Below, one piece after another: positions 1-14,174 of a stretch of DNA of 64,000 nt (its first letter is position 1; each line of letters starts with the position of its first letter). The notes beneath the pieces were generated by a model. The model ran no database searches and was not told the origin of the DNA. It worked only from the letters and a program-made list of their open reading frames with translations. The translations under genes and the position numbers were made by a program. Origin of the DNA: Archegozetes longisetosus (taxonomy: Eukaryota; Arthropoda; Arachnida; Sarcoptiformes; Trhypochthoniidae); NCBI GenBank assembly GCA_018873245.2, contig JAEMBT020000006.1:7523855-7587854 (forward strand). Direction: 5' to 3'.

Positions 1-3000
1 CCTCTCTATCTCTCATTTATGTTTTACTTTAAAGATGCTTTTTAAATGGCAAAAGGATTATTTCTATCAAGCAAAAGTTACCGCTGATAAAATCCAATAT
101 TCATCTAAGCGCTTGAGCATTCTAATACAAGTGATTCATAACTTACGAATGCTTTTCCGTTATGTCTCCATAGTTGCCAAGAATAGATCCAACTTTTATA
201 ACATAACGATCAGCCAAATAAACGCATTATCTATTTGCGAAACAATATTCAACACTTCAACTAGTTGTTCTACTATCTTAAGCATTGACTTATTTAGCTT
301 TCTATCTTTAGATCAACCACATATGTGGAACATTTATAAATATCATAACAAATATTTAAAGTTAAACTGTCAAACACTTGCCACGAATAAGTTATATGAT
401 CAACGTTGTATTGGTACAATTTGAGAAACTAGATATCAACACACATACACTTGACTGAGTAATTATCATATAAAGTTTTGCTAGTTATCAAGCATTGATA
501 TAAATTTTATTAAATATTAGTATGAATTTTACAAATAATTATCAAACCAATAACAAAAATAATCCGATCTTATCTCATATTTGTTGTAGTATTGACAGAA
601 TCAGTTGAGAGTTTGACTTATTCACAAGAATATGACAGTATTGAGAAGCATGAGGTAAAATAAGAATATATCGTGTAGAAGTATAACTAAGTAAAAAGAA
701 TCAGTCCAACAGCGAATTGACAGTTGATACGAAGAACACATAATAAGAGAATGGTAGGAAGTTACGGATCTAGTTGTAGAATGCAATATATAGCTTATAA
801 TTTACGTTATGCGTTGAATAGCAAGTCTATATTAATAATTTCTACCTAAGGTTTATTGCTATGACTACAGAGTAGATGTGTTGAAAGCAGATAATATAAG
901 AGTATTAATACCTGAATCGTTCTATCAAACTCTGTATTGAACAATTCTACCATAAATATATAATAGTATAAGTCATGTTCAAATACCACTCAATACTTTC
1001 AATTATCGCTAATTCATGCTCAACCCCTAATTACTTTTCACTATCTTTTCATAGTTATTATTGGCTGTCATTTTTCATTTTTATTGCTAATAACCATTCA
1101 AACATCGTGTCAATCAAATTACTGCTTTTAATTCCCTTTTTTATTTCTCTAACTAATTAGTGACACGTATAGTAAATCTATAGAAAAATATTGTCACAAA
1201 ATCTTAAAACAAAAATAAAAATTATTCTGAGAATGGATTCTAGACTTAGAATATAATGAATCAAATGTAAGGTATGAGTTATGAATCTTGTAAGAAATAG
1301 TGTCACTTCTAACGTATTCAAAGTGCAAATATGAATTAATTATTTGAGTCAAGTAAATTGCTAGCAAAAAGTTATTTATTCAGAAACCACATATATTCAT
1401 AATCTAACTGAAGCCATCAAAGTAAATAAGGTAATTATGATGGAAATTAAAGCGCTGAGTTTTCAAAAGATCGTTCAGAGTTGTTAAGAAAACAAGTAAA
1501 ATATACATGTCTCCTACATGTTCGCGATCAATATATTTTAATTTTGCGTAAAAAATCTAGTCTAAAAACTTCGAGTTCTCTCTTTACATTTATGTGCTTT
1601 TATTTGCAAAATAAATCATTTATTTAAAACTGAACTAATTCGCCAGATTTCGATTAAAATCAACTTTCTGGTTTGGCTGTTTAAATTAGATATATACATA
1701 CATATATACACACATATATACATCTAATCTAAAAATTCAAGCTTAAAATCTATGAGCTCGGTTGAAGTCGGTTTGAAAGACATTTTTTCATCAATTTTTA
1801 CAGAAAAATTAATATAAAACCTTTGCTACAATTAATTACAGAACGCATGAAATACGATTAATATTTTCTCGATTTAAAACTAAAAACTAATCTAAAATGT
1901 TTTCTGATTACATGTCATATTTAACTTTTTATTGGCCGATTATAACGGTTTTAACCGAAAACTAGGAACCCAATTTATAATTATAGAACATTATCGATAT
2001 TATTATAAACTAAATTGAAGTAGACGATTGAAAGCTCGTTTTATGATACATTTTTAGTTAGAAAGAACAGCAAAAATAGTCATGGAGATGAAAAATAGAC
2101 GTTCAAGTAAAGTATCATAAAAGTTGAAGCAACTTTGGTCCGTAGAAAATCTATAGTACTAACTAGGACATTAGTGATCAAATGTTGACATATGGCGCAT
2201 ATTATAGACTTAGGGTATATTTGACTCTATCTTTATTAGCATAGATAATTATGTAGAGCTTTAGCGTATTTATATAATAATCAGAGAAGCAGTGCACAAA
2301 CCAAACAATAGTTGAGGGCTATTTATCACATAAGAAAATTACGGATCATTAGTATTGAGTAATTGAAAGTGCGGATTATTTGAATCTGTTTCACCTCATT
2401 CTGAATACCTATTTTGCAGAACAGAACACAGATTCTGGTTAAGAGACTAATGAAAAGGTATATAAAAATGGGTTCAATTAATATTTAATATGCCATTAAG
2501 AAGAATACAAAGAAGCAGACAGTCCTTATCACATAATATTAATGGGTTCTAAAATATTGTTTTGTGAAAAATGTAATGTGGTTTTAAATATTAATATTTC
2601 AGTAATAAAAATGAAAAGATCTTGTAATCATAATAAAATTAGCTGATGAATAATAATGCGCGATCAATAGCGAAAGTGCAGCCTTACAGACAACCCAATA
2701 GGAAAGTTGTCGTCTACTCAGTTAGAGCCCAATTAGCAAGCAATTCTGTGAAAAACTATAATTCAAAGTGAATTGAGCTCAAGCTCATACAAAGGCATAA
2801 AGGTTGAAAGCAAATAAGATTTACAATTTTGACGGTCCAACTAGAAATAATAATTGAAATGTTCAACTTGAATGCTTTAATAAATCTGGCGTGAGCATAT
2901 GAACATAAAATCTGACTATAACTTGTAAGCAAATATGTCATATTACATCAAACGAATATCGAATACAAATTAGTATTTAAACATATATTAATCCTCAAGT

Positions 3001-4720
3001 AGTAAAATAGGTTTACGCTTGAGTTTGCGCTAGTATTCAGCTTTCTCAATAAACGAACAAACAGTCACCAATCAAACGAAATGTATCGGAAAAGCACTTA
3101 AAAGATGACTTTTAGCTCAACCAAAACTGCATGAATACTTGATTAGTAAATATGAAAAATGTCGATCAGACAATTTTCGGTATCAGTTGAGTTGGCAGGG
3201 AATTAACGAGAAGAAGAAAGAAAAAGTAGAATCTGGAAGGAAAGCTATAGATTGTATTGATTTGTTATAGAAGAGAGTGTATTGAATAGTACGAATAAGA
3301 CTTTATGACATATACAAATGATGCATATCTATTGAGAATAGAATAAGATGTCATTATAGATATCAAGTAAAACTTTCACATTCAGATATGTTTTACTTCT
3401 CTATCCCTCTATTACTCTTTCATTTCATATTTTAAGCTTCGATTGAAACGTCAAATAAAAATATTGAAGATATATTTTCTAAAACAAATCTATATAATTC
3501 TTATTCATATACGTGCATAAAAGCATATATGGGAGGTCTCTATGAGTTTCATTTATTGAACAAACAAATGAAATCCAGATAAGGATCACAATAGTAATAC
3601 AAATAAAATACTAACAAAAGAGCGACAAAAATAAAATGCATTAAAAATCGTTGGTATGATCTGGACTGAAGATTGAGTCTAGCAAGATTGTTAAACTTCT
3701 CAGATTTTTGCCAAGTATTTGATGCGAGGCAACTAATTTATTGAGTTATTGTAGGTGATTTCATAGTGAATATCTTTCAGTTCATACTATCAATCATATG
3801 AATGAAGATTGATAAATATCTGTTAACTTTAAATATTATTATGCATTTAATTAAAAGGAAGTAAAAGTAGCTAAATTGCTCAGATTTACTAATACATAAT
3901 AAACACTGTTAAATAAATAATCATTTTGGTGTGAACAAGTGATTGACTAAAATCATAATCAATTAGTATTATGAAAGAGTGGTATACTTTATATTAAAGT
4001 TAAGGGAAATAAAATACTTGAGCCAAAATAAATATAGGTTTCAGTTAACGAAAATGATTGCAGATAATTATAGTACCAATATATACAACTAACTTATAAA
4101 CACTTTAATGTTCTAAACTATCATTCACGTATTTAATCTTTGATAGTAGACAGAAACAAACTTGTATTTGAATGACAAATGCAAAGTGCTTTCGGAAGAA
4201 ATGTCGTACTATCTATCAAATCTATAGAATACACATACAACAACTTTCCATCTATTGAAATATTAGCTCAAGTGGTCATATTGTCAGATGAAAAGTTGCT
4301 TTAGTAAGATTCTGTTTCCATTTCTGGATTCAATGCCTCTGACCTAATTTTTTCAATGTTTCTTACCAGTAGCTTAAGAGCCAAATGAATTTTTGCAAAT
4401 TAAAAGTCAATCACCAATGAATAACGAATGAAAATTAGTATTTATTCCAATGTTACTATTCAAATTTCGCAGCAATTATTCGAATTTACTCAATAGAAAA
4501 CACTGGAAAACTAATTAATTTGAGTCAATAGAAGTATTACTGGAAGGTATCGGTAGTTGAGCTAATATTACGAAACCGTTTATTTTCAAAATAATCAATG
4601 CATTAGAGACTCGACTGAATCAGAGAATCGAAATAAGTATAGCTTGGCGAGAACACTATTTATTCCATATATAATTTGTTGAGACAGAAACAAAATTCAA
4701 TCTAACAGAATTCAATTATG
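1..4720. other. Long stretch without a recognisable gene
   Basis: AT-rich DNA downstream of VPS33A. I looked on both strands for conserved protein patterns with matching splice sites and found none. Open frames here (for example 35-424 plus and 2756-2941 minus) are short, have I/S/N/K-rich composition expected from AT-rich noncoding DNA, and resemble nothing I know. The right end presumably includes the VPS33A 3' untranslated region. Confidence 0.6.
1686..1727. repeat. AT/AC-rich imperfect palindromic simple repeat
   Basis: Alternating purine-pyrimidine tract of ATAC/ATAT units bounded by the inverted hexamers TTAGAT and ATCTAA. It could extrude as a hairpin. It is probably an ordinary simple repeat. 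Confidence 0.6.
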
Positions 4721-7656
4721 TTACGATGTTTGAGGCATTATTTGTTTTAGAAAACTGATTCCGTTTATCACAGAAGTTGTTGCTATAAGTATTTGAATTC
4801 CTTTTTGTTTAGCCAGAAAACGAAGTGCTGATACTTCAGCATATGTGACACCACCGATGAAAAATACAAGCACTGCTTTGGGCACTAGTTTTGTATTATT
4901 AATTGCGCTCATGTCTTGACCAAAGTGCGTAAACTTGCCCTCAGCTAATTTCGAAACCTCTTCTTTCGAATTCTTACTGTCACTCAGAAGTTCGACAACG
5001 CGACTAATCACTGGAATGTAAGCACCACCAAAAACATACGCACAATCTTTAGGGTTTCGCACATCATAAAAATCTTCGCTAATTTGCGGAATCAGGTTCA
5101 GACGTTTGATAGTCTGGCGAAATTTGCGAGTTGATTCAGTGGAGCGCGGAACTGAGATTTTGTTGGCTGGACTGAATGCATTGTTGGCGCTCGTGAAATT
5201 GATTGCTGAACTTTCGACAACAATTGCCAGCTTTTTTAGGTTGAAAAAAGTCAATATATGTTGGTGGCCGAAACTTTGTAAAAATAATTTCAATAAGTTT
5301 CTATAGTCTTTATTAGGAATTCCTGCCTGTATTAGTGAGTAGAGACTAATAAGTCTCAACGAAGTAACTGGAGAAAACTGACGAATGATGCCTTCTTCTA
5401 TAAAACTGAGACAATTTTTAGAATCAACGGCTTCTATAATATTCTGTTCGATACGTAACTGTTCAGAAAAATTCATTTCTTTTCTACGTTCCATTATTAC
5501 TTCACACGCACTTATATCTAAATATAACAAAACAGATATCTGTAAACATATGATTATTCTAAATAGCTAACTGTCGTATTGTAGCAAGAATAGGCAAATA
5601 TAGAAAAAACACTCACGCAAACAAAGAGATCTGTGTTCCGATTGTAAGTTTTTGAGTTCATTGGCTACAAACTCTCTCATTGCAGTTATGTTCATATCAT
5701 GCCTTTGACTGTATTTTTCTCTGATCTTTTGTCCCTTTTCTTTTAGATATAGAAAAACCGAAGAGAAAGCGGTGTCTTGTATATCACGAAATATTAGGTC
5801 ATTATTATAGAGGTTGTGCTTTACTGTATTGCTCTCATTATTTTTAGTTACTTCTGGTCCAAACTCGACTTTACCTGATAACAAACAGAAAATCATAATA
5901 GTCATAAAACTTATAAATCCATCCAAGTTAAGCCTCATTAAGTTTTCTATTTTCTATGCTCTTAAAAGTGTACACAAAAATTCAAGAACATCCAACACTA
6001 TATTTGTTGAGAGAACGGATGTCTAAATCGTTGATTTCCTAAATCTAAGCCTACAAGACTGGTTGCAGAAAGTTTTGTCTAGCGTGGAGCCAACTAACAT
6101 TAGTGAAAATCACTTTCCCTGGCGATAATGCTAATAATTGGAAGATGTCATGAGCGCGCTCGCAATTATTCAACATTACCTAACATTAGTTTCATTTAAA
6201 TGTGAGTCTATCCTTTATGAAAACAGGAATTTCCTGGCTTTCTAAGAGCATGAATCAGTTGAAGGCTCGAGCTCTTTATCGTATATATTCATACATATTG
6301 TATGATTATATACTAGATTATAATTTGCATAATTTATGTTTCAGAATCGAGAAATCGAAAGAACTTATATATGCTTTACATAAGCCAACATGTATATTGA
6401 TAAAGAAATCGATATATTACCACTTTTTATAGAAAATGTTTCGTCAAGTATTCCCATATAATTCAGTTGAGACAGAAAAACTGAAACATAGTCTTCATCA
6501 CGATCGAAGAGTATTAAATCAGAGATAATAGAATTCTGGTTGGAAGGAGAAGAGTCTTTGGAAGAGTTTCTAGGTGTGATGAGATTAGGTTTGGTCAAGG
6601 ACTGCGCGATCAAATTTGCATATTTGCCTTTACTAAACGCATATGGAATTAGACCGATCAGACTTTGCAGCTGATCAAAACATTTTGTTATATAGTTGAT
6701 TCCACTTTGCTCTCCAAACTAGTCAAAATAAATCTTATCAAAACTTAATTCTACCTCTCTTTCGTTATTGCTGTATTTGTTAAACTTACTAGAAAACTGT
6801 TTCGGAAGAAGTCGGGCAATTCTAGCGAGAACAGATCGGTGTCTAATGGTATAAGAGACAAGGGATATTCTAAAATTGACACATAGTCGTAAACTCCTTC
6901 TCTTTCGAGACATTCGTCACATATTTGAAGCTAAAAATTAAATAGACATTTAATGAAATATTTGGAAAAAAGCAAAATTAGATGGTTAAAAGTAAAAATA
7001 GTGAACCTTTTGCGGAACAAACACGACAAAATATTGACTGTCATTATTTGCTCCTTGTCTATTCATGTTAATACTGTTGGCAACCATTTTCGTTTCATTC
7101 AGTGTCGGGTGAATTATATAACACAACCTGCAATCAAACTATGAGTCAATTAATTTGTTTAGAATACCATATTAATTCGGAAGTCTTAAAATTGTTTTGA
7201 GCGAATAAATACAGTTTATGAGTAGCTTAAGCTAAATAAAAGTTAAATTAAGTTAAATCTAATGAAAAAGGCTTGGAAATAGTAAATATTCGAAGGGAGT
7301 CATACTTTTTTGAGTTGAAGTACTGGCCTGAATCTAATTTGTAAATCTTGTCCACACCATTTGCCTAAACAATAATCTAATTAGTTTTGAAACTAATTGC
7401 ACCTTATCATTCATTTATTATAAATACTTTCAAAACAGCGAATCCGCAAATCAAATCGAGTGTTCCAATTAGTTGTGGACTAAGTATTAAATCCTTATTG
7501 CCTTCAATCTGAAACAAAATAAAAGAGAAAAGTTATTTCCATAAAATACATATTAATAATAAGTAAATAAGTAGATACTTTTTTGAGTAATTTAGTGAAC
7601 ATTTCGATTGCAACGTTTTTGAGCAGTGAAGCAATTGTTCCCTTTTGGTAATCCAT
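4721..7656 (-). CDS. VPS33A: VPS33A-like Sec1/Munc18 protein of the HOPS/CORVET tether
   Basis: SM-family protein that templates SNARE assembly during late-endosome and lysosome fusion as part of HOPS/CORVET (Drosophila carnation). Eight exons on the minus strand: 7579-7656, 7428-7508, 7306-7364, 7007-7127, 6790-6930, 6421-6718, 5617-5874 and 4721-5517. They sum to 1833 nt and encode 610 residues, against about 600 for VPS33 proteins. Family landmarks in order are the N-terminal segment ending VVFVPQK, the SLIPLDTDLFSLE block, LQSLIGLIPYAFSKG, the domain-3a region around LSQLNYMGILDE, the RHDMNITAMREFV block, and the C-terminal VLVFFIGGVTYAEVSALRFL strand-helix close to VPS33A FFLGGVTFAEIAALRFL. 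Phases match at every junction and donors and acceptors are canonical. VPS33A fits better than VPS33B by remembered similarity, but I could not compute this. Confidence 0.9.
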
Positions 7657-8387
7657 TTTGACTTATTAATTAACTGGTCACTTAATTTAATTGAATAGTA
7701 GCCAATTTAACCATAATAATAATCAATTCATTGATAATAAACAATTCAAAATAATAACAATCAACTGAATGATAGTAATAATAATAAAAAGGAGTTCAAT
7801 AATGATTATCGAAAATTAAAGTATTTTTGGCTTTGTATCAATATTTTTGATAAACATTTGCAGTCGTTTAATACTTTTATTTAATTCATCTTTTAAATTA
7901 TGATTAATTGCACAATAAGTCTAAACGAATAATACTGTTGTAAATTTGAAAATATATTTCAATTATATTGAAATAAATAGTTGAATGAAAAGAAAACATC
8001 GATTAGAATAGTTTGTTGAAGTTATGCGGGACATATGTTTGAGTATAAGAAATGCAATGTAATAGTATTGTCAATATTATTGTCATGCGCTCTCCAATTA
8101 AGAGTGAAAACACATGTCTAAATTTCTTAAGATAGTATTTTAAATTGAAAATGTCATTTTAAAAATCAAACTATTAATCGATTATTATAAACATAGATCA
8201 AATAGTTTACATGATTAGTAATAATTAACAATTTTATTATAACAACAAGTATGAATTATAAAAATTTTGAACATTATTAACATTGATTATAAAAATAAAT
8301 ATTTAACAATTGTTATTATAACTGACTTAAAACGATATATAATTTACAAATTAACTATTTGATTGTCAAATATATACATAAATAGTA
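7657..8387. other. Intergenic spacer between VPS33A and the ankyrin gene
   Basis: Very AT-rich spacer of about 730 bp between two head-to-tail minus-strand genes. It should hold the VPS33A promoter and the 3' untranslated region of the ankyrin gene. No further coding signal was seen. Confidence 0.6.
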
Positions 8388-11300
8388 TTAAGATATGCAA
8401 CAATAGTGACAAATGTTGGCAGGAATTCCCGGCAGACATTCACAGCCCAACCGATGACCACCGAATATATTTCTGTCTTCAGCCTTCTTTCGGATCTTTT
8501 CTGTTAATATGTTTATCGAAATTATTATTTTTTTTTTTGGTAAAAATTCAACTCAAATCTTAACAAAAATTACGAGTTAACTAAATTTTCAGTTGTTTAA
8601 AATTGATTATTAATAGATTTAAAGTCTTCAAAAACTATTAAAAATGTTGAAAAGCTATGAAAAGTTATTTGTTGAATCGCTTAGAACACAAAAACATAAA
8701 CGAATTGATAGAATGAATTATGAACAGAAATAGATTTGGCATAAATATAATGATAGTGCGAATACCTGCCACTTCTTTCCTATTGATGGCAACGAGAGCG
8801 TCGTAGAGTTCGTTTAAAGGATTCTTGCAGTTAGGCAGAGAGTGTAACCAAATAATCATCATTCTATAGCTGTGGTCTTTATAACTGGTTTTACCTGTAT
8901 ATTGATGTTCAATTGCTTTACAAACAAATTAGTTATTAGTTAAGATAAGGTGATTTGAGACAGTAATGAAAAATACCTTTGATTTGTTCTTCAGTGAAAT
9001 CCCATGTACGTGCTAATCTTTTCCAGTCATTCGTCTCTAAATGATTTCTCGATAAATTCCACAGAATTTTTCTCATTTGATTCAATTGCACGTTATCATT
9101 AGATTCTTGTCCGCAATGATTCATTCCTTCGATATCATTGAATTCTTCAGATTCAATCGTATCTTTGCGTGAATTTCGAACGCACCCATCACTAGTTCTC
9201 TTTAATTTAAGAATCTTTTCACGTTCAGCTTTGATCAGCATATCAACAATCGCCTGAAAGCTTCCTCTTGAAGCCACATATAAAGCTGTTCTTCCGCTCT
9301 GATCGAACCAAAGATGAGATGTTGGACTTTTAGTTAATTAGTTAACCACAAAAGTAAGTTGAATGCATACCTTTTCCTGCACTTGTAGGTCTGCACCATA
9401 ATTGATAAGTATTTCAGCTACTTCTGTGTGACCTAACTCTGCGGCAACCACTAATGGAGTTTGATTTCTCTTTAAACCAAAATAAAAAACAAGATTAATT
9501 TTTTTGATCAATTTTAATCTCAAATCTTACGATAAATCATATTGGTTTATTAGGTTTATGGTATACTTATAAGTTATGCTCTCAAAGATTTTTGAATAAA
9601 ATGAGAAAACAGTTGAAAACTTAATAATTTACGATAGTATTAAGAAAAAGCAGTTTCTATGTCAATCTCCCTGTGATGTGCATGATTTTATTGCCAAATT
9701 CAATCTATAATTTTCTTTGATTACTGTATTGAATATTCTTTAAGTTTCTTAATGTCTTTAACGTTATGATCTGATGGAAAGCATCTCATGAGAACGCATC
9801 ACTTCTAGTTGCTATCGTGAATTATTAAGTTATGGGTGTACTTCAACTTACATTATTGAGTGAATTGATTTGAGCGCCCTTATCCAAGAGAAATTGAGTC
9901 ATCCTTTTAAAGAGATACAAATTGAATCAATTTTATATATAGTTAATAGTTTGATTTAGAGTCAAATTATAAGATAAATTTTGATTTAAGCATATTTTGA
10001 ATGTGATTGCCAATAGAAACTAGTTTTCTGTTCAAGTCTGTAGTCTGATCAACTGATTAATAAATAGAACATATTTTCACGAAATGCTGCAATATTCTTA
10101 CTTCATATGATTGCCCATAACACACAAATGTAAAGCTGTTAAATAAAACGTTCAATAAGATATTGTTCACAACTGAGCAGAGATAAGTTACCAGTATTTC
10201 CATTTTTATCTTTGCTATTAAGACTAGCTCCGTGTGAGACTAAAAGTGATACGACATCAATATAGCCAAGTGCTGCAGCAATCATGAGTGCTGAACGGCC
10301 TTTCTGTATAATCAAGTTTAAAAGTTTGATCAAACAGAATAAGAGCTAATTAATTTATTAAATTATATGATTCTGAAGAACAGCAAGTTTTAATGAAAAA
10401 AGTTTTTTCATTAAAAGTTGCAATTTTTTCAACTGTCACTAAATTTAATCGTTTAGATCTTATAAAGATTTGCAAAGCCAGCTTTCTTTGAATGAACATA
10501 AAGAGCAACATAAACAATAATTTTTACGTAAAAGGGGAAAATAATTAGTTTATTGCTAATTATAAGTGATTAATCAATGGGCAAACATATTCATAATCTA
10601 ATAAAAATAATTCATTAATGAGAACGTGCTACAAATGAATTCTGTTTTTCTTGATTACAATCAATGTTTACTTAATTGATCAACTCACAATTGAAGCATT
10701 ATTTTTGTAAATCATCGCAATTATGGTTAGAAAAGACTAATAAAAAAAGATTTGTCAACAATTCTAATTCCAAAACATTTGGAGAATAATAGGCTTTAAA
10801 GATTGTAGAATTCTTTCCGGAATGGTTTATAATATGATAAAATAAATTTAGTTAATGAAAGAGCAAATGACGGAAATTTAGTAGAGAGATAGATCAATTT
10901 TGAGATTAATAAGACTTCCTCATGCTGTGAGCTAAATGCGTGCTATTTTGTTAGATTGCTTTCAATTTAGAATGAATAATGAACTAGAATTGTTTGCTCA
11001 CCGAATCAGTTGCAAAGATATCACAGTTATGTTCAATTAGTGTTTCGGAAGCATCTTTGAAGCCGTATTCAGAGGCCAGATGTAATGCTACAATTCAATC
11101 AAATAGAGACCAGAAATATTGAATTTATAAATAGCAGTCATTCTTAACCTAAAATCTACAACTTTCTAAACATGTCTTAGTACATAATGTTACGAATGAT
11201 TAAACTGAATAATAAATTTCAGTTTGACTGATTGTTTATACCAAAAGAAAAAACATAAAAGTTATGCCTTTTCGAAATTAATCAAATGATTTACCAGTTT

Positions 11301-14174
11301 TTCCGTCTTCATCTCTTTCGTCTGCTTCTATGCCAGCTTTGAGTAAACACGACAGAATCTCGTCGTGACCTTTGAAACTGGCCCAATGAGCAGCAGTTCT
11401 GCCTTGCTATAATCAGTTAGTAAGAAAATGATTACCAAATTTAATCTATTGAATCAATTTTCTAAACAAGTATCAATTATAAAGAGTGTTTAATTTTGAT
11501 AGTCGGTATTTGTTTTTGTAATAACTTTTTTATTTGTTAATCAAATTTAATAAAACATAACGAACTAAAGCTAAATGATGGTAGTTTTACGTAATATACA
11601 GCTTTTAAGTTGCAATGCATTACTTTTAAGTTATCCGAACATAATTTGACCGTATCAATTATGGATACTTATTCGAGTAATGAGCGATTATTGCGTTACA
11701 TTTTCACGAATGTAAGTCAGTAGCTATAGGGATGAATAACTAAGAGTGTATTCAGAATTTCTTCATCGTGTTGATCGTTGTATAGAAAAAATGACTATTA
11801 TATGGACATACAATTAAACTGCTATCATTTAGTTCCGGTTTCATATAAGTTATATTAAATTTGATTAATAAATAAAAAAGTTATTGCAACAACAAAACAA
11901 ATACGGGCTATCAAAATTAAACACTATTTAGAATAGTTACTTTATCTTTGATATTGACATCGGCGCTGCTCGAGATAAGTTTTTGTACAATTTCTAAATT
12001 ATTATTGATTGATGCCATATGTAAGCTAAAAATGATTATAGATTGTATTATCTTAACAAATCAATATCAAATTAGTCGCCATTACCTCGTCTGACCCATC
12101 TTTTAGATTTTAGTTTTTCAAATGCGAATGCAGCGAATACGAGATAAGTTAATATTTAATTAGTTTAAGTGTCTATGCTCTAAAAACGAGTTCAAACAAA
12201 GTTTGATTCTGGAATTCTGTTATAAAATCATATTTATTAGCAACTTTATAAATGTTCCTAACCAAAGGAAAAATAATTGAGAAATATACAAAATAGGTTA
12301 GAAAAGAACTCATAAAACAACTTGTAAAGTACAGGAATAATTTATGCAAATAAAGTTACTTTTAATGGGCTCAAACGAATTAAATTTCAAGTAGAATGAA
12401 GTGAGCTATAGTTAGTATAAAGGACTTTAGAGTCAAATTGAAATTTACTAAACTTGTTAAAATGAAAATGTGCAAGTAGTAATTAAGTTAAAGCATACCT
12501 TGTCAACTGCGTTTATTTCTAAGTTTTCCACATTGTCGAGTAGATAGAGTGCAATATCACTTTGGTCGTGTTTAACCGCGCAGTGGAGGACAGTATATTG
12601 TTTCTATTGATAGAAAATAGTCTCTCTTTATTTATTCTATCTATCACTTGTAACACCAAATTTGACCTTTCATAATAAACAACTCTGTACAGTAATATTC
12701 TGTACAGTTAATGCTTAAAATTCTCTTTAACTTTTGACATATAAATTGAGAATATGGGTGCAGGTTTTTAACAATTTTAACCAAAGTAAAGTCGAATACC
12801 TTATTAACAATCCTGCAATTGCAACCTGCCTCGACCAACATCTGAACAACTTGCAAATTTCCAACCATTGCAGCGATTAAAATGGGTCTCATCCCGAACT
12901 AAAGCAGTCAAAATGAATAAAAATTGAATTAAGAAATTGCAAAGATTCAAATATAGTATATCGAGACTTAGCAGGCTATAAAAAAACTAATTATAGTTTG
13001 ATGCAGTCATCTTAAACTTAAGGTTTTTGTCTATTCGTGCAGTCGTCTTAAAGCTTTTGTCTATTTGAAGTAAATTGCAAGACATAACAATAAAAAATAT
13101 ATTTGAAAAAAAGAAATGAGCGTAATCCAAATCTAATAAAAGATTGGACCTAGCGTATACTAAACACAAGTACAGATAGCGTGATAGAAGTGTGTTTCAA
13201 TTTACTAGTAATAACTCATATGTATGAATGTCCAAATTATGAAATGAATATCTTAGAGAAATGGTCAGGAGTCATATTCTGGTCATTGATTCATATGAGT
13301 AAGTAATAAGTTGAATTTGAATACACTGCTATTATCTCATGCATACATATATTTGATTAGATGATTTTTAATGTTTTAATATTAAATAAAGTAAATAAAG
13401 AGATAAATAAAAGGAAAAGAGTTTGTTATGAGATGCTAAATTAGAAATCAATAGCAGAGAATAATGTGATGCCTTATCAGTTGCTTCAATATCACATTTT
13501 GCTTGAATTAATAGGGAAACAATTTCCAAGTTTCCATGAGATATAGCCCAATGAATTGGTGCTCTTTCCATCTATAATATTTGAAAAGTTAATTATTTGG
13601 AAAATAACGAGTTATTCATATTAATTATCTCACATGAGTTTTACTATTAATATCAACTCTAGAGTCAATTAATTTTTTGGCAGTAATTATATCATTCTTA
13701 ATGGCCGCCTCGTGCAGTAATAGATCTGGTCGTATTCCAGCTAAATAGAAAAATTACAAAATAATTATTATACAATTATAACTAAATTCTTTGATAAGGA
13801 CTAATTATATGCATCTAGGGTTGTCAAGAATATTATGCACAATGTTATGCAGATTATAATGTAGAATATTCTACTCAATATAGTGCTAACAGATTATCAG
13901 CTAGATTATCAAATTAGTTGGTTAGATGTTTTGCTTTTTAGCATTTCAAAGTGTAAGGTTCATCGAGTCATTTTCATTTAAGTGACTTTTAACGAACATT
14001 TAATAAAAATGATCATACTCAAAGTCAAATAACAATCAATGCATAGAAACAATCGTTACCTTTAGTTAACTGTTGGCTCAATTGAACTGACATAATGTCA
14101 GACTCTTGAGCTTTGCTCGATGTCAATGATAATCGTTTGAATCTATCGGTGGAATTGCTTGTATTTTCATCCAT
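8388..14174 (-). CDS. ANKDD1A: Ankyrin-repeat and death-domain protein (ANKDD1 type)
   Basis: Sixteen exons on the minus strand: 14060-14174, 13634-13740, 13473-13571, 12800-12898, 12499-12603, 12086-12099, 11941-12025, 11295-11406, 11002-11087, 10192-10303, 10102-10135, 9852-9903, 9371-9469, 8977-9298, 8766-8894 and 8388-8500. They sum to 1683 nt, 560 residues. About eleven ankyrin repeats (residues ~40-400) follow a short Ser/Thr-rich N terminus. A charged linker leads to a death domain at ~445-526 with NDWKRLARTWDFTEEQIKG and the IIWLH and LNELYDALVAINR helices. Ankyrin repeats followed by a C-terminal death domain define ANKDD1A/B. Its function is poorly known; a protein-interaction role is inferred. 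Oddities are a 14-nt exon (12086-12099) and a GC donor after 13473. The Cys-rich tail after the death domain is lineage-specific as far as I can tell. Confidence 0.85.
9692..9843. repeat. Diverged dispersed repeat, copy 1 (intronic)
   Basis: About 150 bp inside an intron of the ankyrin gene. It aligns by eye in the same orientation with 45186-45330, sharing the blocks TTTGATTA, TATTGAATA, AAGTTTCTTAA, ATGGTCTGATGGAA (here ATGATCTGATGGAA) and ATTAAGTT. No terminal inverted repeats were recognised, so the class is unknown. Confidence 0.55.

Noticed and set aside
35-424. 129-codon plus-strand open frame, the longest in the first 4.7 kb.
   Set aside because: Composition is I/S/N/K-rich, there is no recognisable domain, and no splice partner or conserved motif. 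It is expected by chance in AT-rich DNA.
8363-8563. 66-codon plus-strand frame at the left end of the ankyrin gene.
   Set aside because: It is the antisense shadow of the last minus-strand exon (8388-8500), which completes the death-domain protein in phase.
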